A DNA stretch of 22,500 nucleotides from Cristatella mucedo. Lineage: Eukaryota; Bryozoa; Phylactolaemata; Cristatellidae. The position numbers and the translations under genes were made by a program. Positions 1-7,830 of the stretch are shown here, piece by piece. The stretch covers positions 460,001-482,500 of the forward strand of contig WPIO01000024.1 of the NCBI GenBank assembly GCA_009760855.2, read 5' to 3'. The first letter of the stretch is position 1; every line of letters starts with the position of its first letter. Under the pieces are notes generated by a model. It did no database searches. It saw only the letters and a program-made list of their open reading frames with translations, and was not told the origin of the DNA.

Positions 1-190
1 GGTGTGATGTGGCAATTGCTAAGCTAATGACAGACGACCCTAGCTGCAGAGTTGTGCATTGATATATTAAGTGCCTATTGTTAAGGCCCGAAGACCATCA
101 AGTAGCAGAGTCGAGACAGGATGTCACAAAATGCACGGACCAACGTTGATGTGGTATCCCAGTCTAAGCAAGGTTATGCTGCTGAAATTT
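1..190 (-). mobile_element. LINE-A fragment, antisense, cut by window edge
   Basis: Aligns by eye with the later antisense copies at about 5216-5429 and 8408-8620. Shared stretches are the region around TAGCTGCAGAGTT, then GTCGAGACRGGATGTCACRAA, then GACCAAC...GTGGTATCC and a final GCTGAAA. Read on the minus strand this is the C-terminal part of the LINE polyprotein downstream of the reverse transcriptase. Many substitutions and small gaps mark it as an old copy. Homology fades near 190, probably the 5' truncation point. The rest lies left of the window. Confidence 0.8.
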
Positions 191-790
191 TTTTGCAGAC
201 CTGACTGGAGCACGTAGGGTCGTCCAATCGCTCTGCCGGCTGCTTGCTCTTGCGCTTGCTTCGGTGGCAGTATTAGTTCTCCTCAGCTCGACCTGCGACG
301 CAGGTAGCAAGCTAGGCTGCTAGTAGAGAGAAAATAGGAAGAGAATGAAGGAACACCGTTGGAAACGCTGAACTGAAAAGGCAGGACCTCCAGCGTGACT
401 TCGAAAGCTTACAAGGATCACTCACTCCGAGAATACCATGCTGCCTGAGCTGACGATCATCAGCAGCAGGCCTCTAGCTGTGACCCCCAACTCAAGGACA
501 TTCTGATGATGCATCGCGACCTCATCGTCTCCCATCAGGCTACCTAGCCTGGATCCGGGGCCCGCGAGGCTGCAGCAAAGCCAGAGAGTGCTCTCGAACT
601 GCATTCGACTCTTGCCAGAGACTCTCGCCGGGTACCGATCGTCCAGATCCCGGTGTGATCACTGATCTAGAAATCGCTACTCATGTCGACACAGCCTCCT
701 TATGGCTCCCCACTCTTTCGCTTTCAGCAACGGTCGCAAGCATTCCTTGGATAACCTGCCGAGGTTTCGAATTGCAGTTATCAAAAGATT
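191..790. other. Anonymous sequence
   Basis: About 600 bases with no family I recognise. The open frames here are short and lack convincing starts. The text is moderately GC-rich and leads into the promoter-like block to the right. Confidence 0.4.
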
Positions 791-1027
791 TCAAAACGTG
801 CAGATTTCAAAACGGCCAGCGAACGCACGGCAGGCGCCACGCTGACTCGCAGCGTAAGCTGCCGCCAGGCCGACATCGTTGGCTTCCAATGCTACATCTA
901 CCGCAGGGGTCGGCCGGTCGACTGCAGCAGCAGCCTCGGGCGCACCTGGACCGCTCGCGGCCTGCTTGGGCTGGCTGCCAGCGAAGACCGGCCAATTGCT
1001 GTGCGGGTCACGTGACTCTTTTTCTTT

Positions 1028-1030
<3 letters not shown>

Positions 1031-1069
<39 letters not shown>
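1031..1069. repeat. (TC)n microsatellite
   Basis: About twenty TC units without interruption, followed directly by TTGCAG at 1069-1074. Tract plus TTGCAG also makes a textbook 3' splice acceptor on the plus strand, but I cannot follow a convincing exon downstream. Confidence 0.95.
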
Positions 1070-1071
<2 letters not shown>

Positions 1072-1199
1072 CAGCCGCCGTCGCTCGGCCGACCGACGCG
1101 CTGTCCTCTATATTCCTCCTTGGAGCTGCTCTGCGATACGCGGAGTCTTGGCAGCTGCGCTGCGGCTTACGGGCGCACATTTTTGGCCTTTCTTCTTCT

Positions 1200-1253
1200 T
1201 GCGCATTTCTTCTTGCGCATTTCTTGCGCATCATAGTGCGCACATAGTGCGCA
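1200..1253. promoter_or_regulatory. Cluster of five TGCGCA palindromes
   Basis: TGCGCA occurs at 1200-1205, 1214-1219, 1225-1230, 1237-1242 and 1248-1253, i.e. start-to-start spacings of 14, 11, 12 and 11 bases. The first three are embedded in a TTCTTGCGCAT repeat, the last two in CATAGTGCGCA. TGCGCA is the core half-site of NRF-1-type promoters. Binding here is only an inference. Confidence 0.4.
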
Positions 1254-1428
1254 ACCGTTTCGCGAGAGGCTTTTTCAGCTTCGAAGCTGGCCTTTTGGGA
1301 GTGGGTTCGTCGTACGCCGCTGCCGCCGCGTCCTCCCGACTCCCGAGGTGGACCCCTGACACATGAGCCAGACCCCAAACTTCAGTGACTAACTGAGCGT
1401 GTCCGGGCCTCACCTTCGGTCATATCTT

Positions 1429-1506
1429 GTAAAGCGCCTAGAAAGAGATTGAGTTCTCAGAGGGCGCTTTATCAAGTGCATTATTATTATTATTATTATT
1501 ATTATA
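1429..1506 (+). mobile_element. Solo LINE-A 3' tail, sense
   Basis: Starts with GTAAAGCGCCTAG, carries the inner AGAGA/CTCAGAG region and the pairing GGGCGCTTT, and ends in an (ATT)n tract at 1480-1506. Only the last ~80 bases of the element are present, an extreme 5' truncation typical of target-primed LINE insertion. Confidence 0.85.
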
Positions 1507-2100
1507 TCTTGCTGTTGGATACAGTGACTGAACCTGTGGAATGTGGGCCCGTGCTGCCCGCTCCTGGCTTTTATCTGCTTACTATTGGCTTTGAGTGGGT
1601 GGGTGGGTGGGTTTGGGCTTCTGCAACCATTATAGGCCTTAGCTATTACCCGCGACAATAGAAAAAGCCGTTTCATTGTGTCGCCCAACAATGACTACAC
1701 CGATATCCTTAGGTACTCAGGGGCCGGCTTTTGTTGCTAGATTAAACCCGCACAGCGAACGTCTAAGTAAGTGCCAAGTAAGTATTACAAAACAATCAAC
1801 ATTCCAATAAACAAATTTAAAAAGGGCTGCAAACCATTTAGTTATCGAGGTCAGTGTGTGGTTTCTTCTGTTGGCCGTGTGGTTGAGGCAACGTGGACAA
1901 TTCAAGTGTTGCTGTTATTCCGCCCCTTGGTTACCAAGCTCGTGTTCTCGACAGAGTAGTACTAAAATATAGGACAACCGAAGGCTGTCTGCCGTGCCGT
2001 GTCAAGATAATACAATTTTGCCTCGATTTGTGACAATCAAAGTCTCGTGTGTTCCGGTCCGATGCTTTCCCGATCTAGCCATCGGTACAACCGTTTCACT
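1507..2100. other. Anonymous sequence with a TGGG tract
   Basis: No gene or family recognised. A short (GTGG)n run lies near 1593-1612. The remaining bases are ordinary AT-leaning text with stop-rich frames. Confidence 0.4.
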
Positions 2101-2156
2101 GCTCTCTCTCTCTCTCTCCCTCTCTCTCTCTCTCTCCCTCCCCTCTCTCTCTCTCA
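2101..2156. repeat. Imperfect (CT)n microsatellite
   Basis: CT repeats broken by three short C insertions, ending CTCTCAGCAG. As at 1031-1074, a pyrimidine tract runs directly into CAG. Confidence 0.9.
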
Positions 2157-2194
2157 GCAGGGCTTAAAAACAAAACTTTACCTTTAAATGACCA

Positions 2195-2325
2195 CTCAAG
2201 TACTTGAGCAGAGCGTATGTGTGTCGCCTTAAAACAAGTGAATGTTTGCTAAGATTAAGTCTCTCAGGTTGCTATTCAGATGAACTATTATTATCGTTGT
2301 TACTATTATTATTATTATTATTATT
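2195..2325 (+). mobile_element. SINE-A copy, degenerate, sense
   Basis: The block around ACTTGAGCAGAGCGTATGTG followed by CGCCTTAAAA aligns with the SINE-A body (compare 19967-20000). It is followed by AAGATTAAGTCTCTC...GCTATTCAGATGAA and a (TTA)n tract at 2284-2325, the family's 3' stem-loop and tail. The tRNA-like head is too eroded to delimit, so the left end is approximate. Confidence 0.6.
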
Positions 2326-2460
2326 TTCATAAGAGCCTGAATCAGCTGAATCTCTCGTGGAGCAATTTAAGCATCTTCCTATCTGGACGCCATTTTGTAG
2401 GAGGACAATTCATAGCCTTAGCCGATGATTTTTTTTTCGGGACGAGCCCAGCCTCGAGGT

Positions 2461-2611
2461 TGAGAGGTCGCTCAGAGATGTCAGAGGTCGCTCAGAGATG
2501 TCAGAGGTCGCTCAGAGATGTCAGAGGTCGCTCAGAGATGTCAGAAGTCGCTCAGAGATGTCAGAAGTCGCTCAGAGATGTCAGAAGTCGCTCAGAGATG
2601 TCAGAGGTCGC
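2461..2611. repeat. 20-bp minisatellite, 7.5 units
   Basis: Seven complete tandem copies of TCAGAGGTCGCTCAGAGATG plus half of an eighth. Units 1-4 carry AGAGGTCG, units 5-7 carry AGAAGTCG, and the last half unit returns to AGAGGTCG. Apart from the first base pair or two of unit 1 the copies are otherwise identical, which indicates recent expansion. A unit of 20 is not a multiple of 3, yet an open frame crosses the array, giving a 20-residue protein period. I read that as a by-product. Confidence 0.95.
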
Positions 2612-2904
2612 CAGTAAGTGTGCCGTGCCGTCGAGAGGATAACTTTCTTGTCCACAGTTGTTTAGTAAGACGAGGGAGAATGCTTTCTTCCTCAGGCGAC
2701 TAATGAGCCGAACGGTTGGATACCAGACCGGAAGTCTTGTAGATGTTTTTTTCCTCATTTAAGCTAGTTTGGGCACAGATAGGGAAATGAATACTAATAC
2801 TGGCTACCAGTGCTCGCAGCCTTCTCAATAGATTTCGCATGAAAACAATTCGCTTCCGACAGGGAGCGTCGGTGGCGAGCACTTTCCAAGGGGCTTGTGC
2901 CACT
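2612..2904. other. Anonymous spacer
   Basis: Nothing recognised between the minisatellite and the next SINE. Confidence 0.4.
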
Positions 2905-3040
2905 ACTGATTTGGCCCAGGAATGAAGGTGCTCGCCTTTGACGACCGAGGTCGTGGGCTTGAGCCCTGCGGCGGATGTGAAGAACCTGGAAAGAGATTAA
3001 TTAATTAATTACTCGTTTGGCGCTATACAGATTGATTATA
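2905..3040 (+). mobile_element. SINE-A copy, sense
   Basis: tRNA-like head with an A-box-like TGGCCCAGGAATGAAGG and a B-box-like GGCTTGAGCCC at 2956-2966, then the body GATGTGAAGAACCTGGAAAG, an (ATTA)n expansion at 2996-3011 and GGCGCTATACAGATTGATTA at the 3' end. The ATTA run sits inside the terminal stem-loop, so this copy's hairpin is broken. Confidence 0.75.
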
Positions 3041-3285
3041 TTGATGCCGGAGATATGCCGGCCGAGCGAGCCCATTTGGAGGCTTTGATTTTCCAATATC
3101 GGAGTTGCACTAAGCTTGCCCATAGCCTTTAAGTAAGCTCAGTCAGACGTTCGCTATACATTAACTACAAGGAAGTTGATTACAATGGACAGATAAGCGT
3201 CTGCTTAAAGCATTTGTCAACATCAAAAGCAAAGCAGGGGCTGCATTGCGTGCAGCCAAAAGTTGATGGGAACGAGCTACGTAGT
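3041..3285. other. Anonymous spacer
   Basis: No gene or repeat family recognised. Confidence 0.35.
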
Positions 3286-3372
3286 AGACCGAGTCGGCAG
3301 CTATCGAACTTGGACGCTGGATGGACTTTTCCCTACGGTATCGGAAGTCTCGCGGGTTCAACTCCCGTGGAC
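3286..3372 (+). other. tRNA-like relic or SINE head
   Basis: A perfect B box, GGTTCAACTCC, lies at 3354-3364. It sits in a T-arm shape: GCGGG, a seven-base loop TTCAACT, then CCCGT (one G-T pair). A D-arm-like GAGTCGGCAGC lies about 60 bases upstream. The acceptor stem does not pair, so this is not a functional tRNA gene as far as I can see. It is more likely an isolated SINE head. Confidence 0.4.
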
Positions 3373-3402
3373 GACCTCTATGTCATTCCGTCTCAGCGGC
3401 AG

Positions 3403-3543
3403 TAATCTAATGTAATGTAATGTAATGTATCTCCGTCTGTAACTCCACAAAGCCATAAAGACTATGTGGGTGTAACGCAGGAGAGTTTTGTATAGCGCAC
3501 TCACAGCCTAAGCGGCATTCGGTACGCACTCGGTAGCCAACAG
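3403..3543 (-). mobile_element. LINE-B 3' end, antisense
   Basis: Begins with the antisense pentanucleotide tail (TAATG)n at 3403-3428 and continues through CTCCGTCTGTAACTCCACAA to CGGTAGCCAACAG. It matches 20515-20635 (antisense) and 15660-15800 (sense) with few differences. Only the last ~140 bases of the element are present. Confidence 0.85.
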
Positions 3544-3685
3544 GCTGTGGCATATGGGGGTGAAGTGCTATATTCTATTCTGGCTATCGGCTCGGTCGCA
3601 TGCCTCGGTTAATAACAAATGGCCTACTCACGTGATAGCTGTACTCAGCAAAAGTTCTTCCAAGTATTCAAGCGTTCGTAGACAA

Positions 3686-3840
3686 TGCCCAGGAGTAAGG
3701 TGGTCGCTCTTCACGACCCAGGTCGTGGGTTTGAGTCCGGCAGTGGGCGATTCTTTATTTTTCGCGGCAAGCGATGGCGATAGCCGTCAAGGTTCTTCTG
3801 CCGCCACGCAAAATGAGGCTGTTACATCAGCTAACCTTAT
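3686..3840 (+). mobile_element. SINE-B copy, sense
   Basis: tRNA-like head ATGCCCAGGAGTAAGGTGG with B box GGTTTGAGTCC at 3728-3738. The family body follows: GGGCGATTCTTTATTTTTCG, GCAAGCGATGGCGATAGC, TTCTTCTGCCGC and ATGAGGCTGTTACATCAGCT. The same body order is seen, antisense, at 6940-7128 and 11371-11536. Confidence 0.8.
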
Positions 3841-4377
3841 GCTGCATTTTCTGAACCAAGTTGATTAGTGTAGTGTCCGTCTAACCCTTACTAATTCAGG
3901 TCGCAAAGTCGCAGCCCAAGTCATGTGATTCGTGCAGCTCTGACGCTCAGTGCTGCACTCCAACAGATGCTACGGACCGAGACATGCCCGAGATTCTCGG
4001 CCCGGCAGCGAAGTCAATAACAATTTCAACTAAATAAAATGTCAACTAAACATAATATTAATTAATCTTACTCTGGTGAAAGCAAGCGCAAAGAACTCAC
4101 CGCATATTCTATGCGGGCGACTTCCGGCAGACTCGTTGCTAGCTCGGCACTCGGCGCAATGACTCAAGGCTGGCCAGGTTCTTGTCTTACGTGCAGGCCA
4201 GTTTTGAAGTCGTTCACAAATCGGGTGATGTCGATGAATGTCGCGCTGCTCGTAAGCCGCGGCTTATTGTGGCTATTTCATAAGCTGTCTCTAGTTCAAA
4301 GGTCATAATCGCTGGGTGCTTTATCGTGTCGTGAAGCCACCAGAGGGTGAGCCGAAATTAATTGAATATTAATAACA
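3841..4377. other. Anonymous sequence with a possible minus-strand splice donor
   Basis: No family recognised. On the minus strand, GCGGTGAGTTC at about 4096-4106 resembles a 5' splice donor, and roughly 70 codons upstream of it are open in one frame. Without homology this is not enough to call an exon. Confidence 0.25.
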
Positions 4378-4640
4378 ATTACAATTATAATAATAATAGC
4401 AGCGACACACAGGCATGAGACCCTAGCGGAAATAAATTCATTTCTAGGCACATCACATATGCTGAAAATAAGGTACAGGTATGTCAACTGATTAGTGAAA
4501 GCATGCACAATGTCAGCAATATTAATCCCCTGAAGGACGATTCAGATGGGCGGAGCGAATGCTGTGAGTATGAGATGAAATGTCAAGTTTGAGGATGTTG
4601 TGACGCCAGTGGATAGCAAGTTCCCGCCAATAGGATAACG
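4378..4640 (-). mobile_element. Old LINE-A copy, left half, antisense
   Basis: Starts with an AT-rich (TAA)n remnant, then TTTCTAGGCACATCACATATGCTG (decayed CTTTCTAGGCGCTTTACATTTGCTG), then GCATGCACAATGTCAGC and GGATGTTGTGACGCCAG...AAGTTCCC, all colinear with 4661-4980 of the younger neighbour. The text breaks at the tail of that neighbour and resumes at 5430, so this is one old element split by an insertion. Confidence 0.75.
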
Positions 4641-5429
4641 ATAATAATAATAATAATAATATTGCACTTGATAAAGCGCCCTCAGAGAACTTAATCTCTT
4701 TCTAGGCGCTTTACATTTGCTGCAAAGTGATACGCAATAGAATAGTAAGTAAAATCATGCTTGAAAAACAAACAAAATGAACAATATGGTTAGGGGTGAC
4801 ATGCACAGGGTCAGCATGCAAATGTGGTTAGTGGCAGCATGCACAGTGTCAGCACGCATAAGCACATCGAGGACGAATCACAAGGACCCACTAAATGCTG
4901 TCCTAAATAGGTATGTTTTTAAGTTTCTTTTAAATGTGGTCGGGTCAGGGGATGTTCTGACGCAGGTCGGGAGGGAGTTCCAGGCTTTGGGAGCATACGA
5001 GCTAAATGCACGGTCTCCAAAGGATTTAAGGTTTGTACGAGGTATTTCTAGACTGTTGGATTCCGAAAAGCGGGTGGTATGATGCTTGGCCTGATGGGGT
5101 AGTATATCCGAAAGATAGGCTGGAGCCATAGAATGAAGAGACCTAAAAGTGAGCGACAAAACCTTGAAGTCAATCCGTTGCTTGACTGGTAACCAGTGCA
5201 GGTCGGCGAGAAGTGGAGTAATGTGGCAACTGCGACGCTCACGACAGACAAGCCTAGCTGCAGAGTTTTGCACCAGCTGCAATCGCTTGATCGCACATGC
5301 TGGTAGGCCAGTAAGCAGTGAGTTGCAGAAGTCGAGACGAGATGTCACGAATGCATGGACCAACTTGGACGTGGTATCCTTATCTAAACAAGCCCTAATT
5401 TTAGCAATGTTATGAAGCTGAAAATAGGC
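4641..5429 (-). mobile_element. Young LINE-A copy, 5' truncated, antisense
   Basis: Tail (TAA)n at 4641-4660, stem-loop AAAGCGCCCTCAGAGA...TCTCTTTCTAGGCGCTTT at 4672-4713, a 3' UTR with an internal ~37-bp duplication (4788-4825 and 4826-4862), then the C-terminal coding region. It is closely similar to 7860-8630 across its length. The match ends abruptly at 5429 (AAAATAGGC), the 5' truncation point. I found no clear target-site duplication. Confidence 0.9.
4878..5429 (-). pseudogene. LINE-A polyprotein C-terminus, open but truncated
   Basis: About 183 codons read without a stop from the truncation point to the stop at 4878, so the frame is intact but has no start and no reverse transcriptase core. 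Conserved pieces in order: YFQLHNIAKIRACLDKDTTS, RLDFCNSLLTGLPACAI, LQLVQNSAARLVCRE, CHITPLLADLHWLPVK, IDFKVLSLTFRSLH, APAYLSDILPHQ, GDRAFSSYAPKAWNSLPTCV. This is the region downstream of the reverse transcriptase in CR1/L2-group LINEs. It has no known separate enzymatic role. Being a 5'-truncated insert, it should make no product unless read from an outside promoter. Confidence 0.85.
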
Positions 5430-5888
5430 TATATCGTACGATTAGCCTATCGTATGACTAAAGGCGCGCTCTACAAAAAGAAATTTGAGGCTGATTAGAG
5501 GCAAAGCTAAAACGAAATGAGTCGGAGTGCTGGTTGAGTCCGATGGGATGCCTGCGATGTAAATATTTCAGACAGGTCAAGGCCGGAGCAAGAGAATGAA
5601 CCGACCTACAAGTGATTGACATAACCTTGAATTTGACACTTTCTGCTTGATGGCGAAGCAGTGCACGTCAGCGAAAAGCGGTGTAATGTGGCAGCTGCAT
5701 TTTTTAGCAGAGGAGTTTTGCACTAACTCCAAGTATCCATGTGGCATGATTAATGCACTTAGATGGGCACATGTATTACCGTCTGTAATTTTGCACGGCC
5801 ACAGTAATGAGGTGGCTTTTACGACAGAGAGGGTATTTGTGAACAAATTGGGAGAGGAAGTTCGAGATTTCAATCTTAACGCTTCGTT
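5430..5888 (-). pseudogene. Old LINE-A copy, right half, antisense
   Basis: Continuation of the element at 4378-4640. CTAAAGGCGCGCTCTACAAA at about 5458 equals CTAAATGCACGGTCTCCAAA at 5004 of the young copy, and the match runs on through GTGTAATGTGGCAGCTGC and GAGTTTTGCAC. Translated on the minus strand it gives LELVQNSSAKKCSCHITPLF and ADVHCFAIKQ, recognisable against LQLVQNSAARLVC...CHITPLLADLHWLPVKQ. Divergence and gaps are heavy, especially beyond 5740. Confidence 0.7.
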
Positions 5889-5955
5889 ATAATAATAACA
5901 ATAATACACTTGATAAAGCGCCCTCAGAGCTAAATCTCATTCTAGGCGCTTTACG
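5889..5955 (-). mobile_element. Solo LINE-A 3' tail, antisense
   Basis: (ATA)n remnant, CACTTGATAAAGCGCCCTCA, GAGCTAAATCTCATTCTAGG and CGCTTTACG: the last ~65 bases of a LINE-A insertion. The AAAGCGCC/GGCGCTTT outer stem is intact. It directly abuts the old copy to its left. Confidence 0.85.
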
Positions 5956-6592
<637 letters not shown>

Positions 6593-6599
6593 GGCAAAC

Positions 6600-6939
6600 A
6601 ACTGCAATTTACCGAAAATCGAAGAAAGAACCCACTGCGGAAAGCTCCAAGTTGGATTTCATATTAAATAATGCTAATTTTCAAGTTTACTTACAAAATA
6701 TCTTACCATTTTGCGAGCGTTCTTTCGCAATCGACTGCCGAAAACCATGCAAATACTGCAATCTACAAAAATCCACTGCAGTGGATTTCGTGAGAACGCT
6801 TGTGCAGAACTGCATGCAATTTTGTAGGCGTGCTTGAACAGTAGCGTTGTATATTATGCAATCCGAGTTGAAGCTTTACGCAGACAATTTATGGTGGATT
6901 TTGGTGGATTTAAGAGGATTTCAGTAGCGACTAGCGTCT
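6600..6939. other. Anonymous AT-rich sequence with a fold-back
   Basis: Centred on the perfect 20-bp palindrome AAATCCACTGCAGTGGATTT at 6769-6788. Weaker arm similarity extends outward (GCAGTATTTGCATGG against GCAGAACTGCATGC). Short GGTGGATTT iterations follow at 6893-6922. No coding signal. Confidence 0.5.
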
Positions 6940-7128
6940 TAATAAATAAATTAATAAATCCTAGCTGATTTAACAGCCTCTTTTGTATAGCGACAGAAGA
7001 GCCTTTACGGTATCACCACCGCTTGGAATGGCGATAAAGGATCGCCCTGCCGCAGGAATCGAACCCACGACCTCGGGACCGAGGCCGTGAAAGCAACCGC
7101 CTTACCTAGTGTGCCATCACGGCTCACC
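6940..7128 (-). mobile_element. SINE-B copy, antisense
   Basis: On the minus strand: A-box region TGGCACACTAGGTAAGGCGG, perfect B box GGTTCGATTCC (7055-7065), body with GGCAGGGCGATCCTTTATCG, GCTCTTCTGTCGCTATACAA and GAGGCTGTTAAATCAGCTAG, ending in an A/T-rich TTTATTAATTTATTTATT tail. It is the most complete copy of the family here, so polymerase III promoter elements are still visible. Confidence 0.85.
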
Positions 7129-7830
7129 GTCTTTGCAGCCCGTTTGCATGACAACGTGGAAACACCATGTGCGCTGACGCTCTGACATTAAGCACGCGCC
7201 AGTACACAAAAGACGAATCGCAGACACTGAGGGTGCATCAATACTGGTGCATTCTGTAGTTGCTTGCAGTGTTAATCTGCACAGCGATTCTCCCCTTCCT
7301 CTAGTTTCTCACTGCCCGCTCCGATCTAGGCAGTGACTCACCTTGTAAAACCATCAATTCATTCAACCATAATCCCATTTAACCCGTAAGCCAATAAAAC
7401 CATAAACCCACAGTAAACCATAAATCCATATGCCCGTGATCTCAAGGTCACAAATCTAAGCAGTAATACACTTACGATCAAAGCACCATGCTGCATTCAC
7501 GCGAAGGAAAAAGCACTTTACAGCAAACAGCACCGTCGAAGTCCAGCAAGCCCCATTAACATGACCGGCACAGAGACGAAATCGCACACCATGATATGAA
7601 ATTTGGAAAATACATTATGACGACCTTGTATTCAATCGACATTCGAGATGCCAATTTCAGATCGATTTGAGCTTAATTATAGTGTTTGCAGTGGATTGCG
7701 ATAATTCGTTGTACGCCTTTTTTTGGAGAGTTAAGAATGGAGATACAACACTCACCAGAACGCTAAACGGCATGAAATCAAACCGTATCAGTCACCCGTC
7801 TCAAATACTTTTTCGAATAAGTGCCTTTTG
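7129..7830. other. Anonymous sequence with AAACCATAAA iterations
   Basis: No gene or family recognised. Between about 7340 and 7425 the motif AACCATAAAYCCA recurs irregularly (AAACCATAAACCCA, AAACCATAAATCCA and weaker forms), a loose short-period repeat. Confidence 0.4.

Larger units (their letters stand above)
800..1370. promoter_or_regulatory. GC-rich, CpG-rich candidate promoter block
   Basis: Base composition changes sharply from the AT-richer surroundings. Visible sites in order: CCAAT at 992-996, the perfect palindromic E-box GTCACGTGAC at 1007-1016, a TC dinucleotide tract at 1031-1069 (GAGA-factor-like on the other strand) and five TGCGCA sites at 1200-1253. Open frames cross the block on both strands (a 195-codon one on the minus strand) but are low-complexity and shaped by the TC tract, so I do not call a gene. 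A regulatory role is inferred from the clustering of motifs. No transcription start can be fixed. Confidence 0.35.

Noticed and set aside
791-1378. 195-codon minus-strand frame, the longest non-LINE frame in the left part
   Set aside because: It passes through the TC microsatellite as an Arg/Glu run, and the flanking peptide is low-complexity with frames on the other strand equally open. GC-rich sequence explains it.
2925-2970. tRNA gene candidates at the B boxes near 2956, 3728, 7055, 11465 and 19964
   Set aside because: No paired acceptor stem or anticodon arm. The downstream bodies are repeated between loci, so these are SINE heads.
4777-5082. ATG-started plus-strand frame of 101 codons, with a similar one at 7973-8236
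   Set aside because: Both lie antisense to the LINE-A C-terminal coding region, and their similarity simply reflects the shared element. Nothing supports an antisense protein.
7340-7425. AAACCATAAACCCA iterations as a telomere-like tract
   Set aside because: Irregular spacing and composition. It does not match a uniform telomeric unit.
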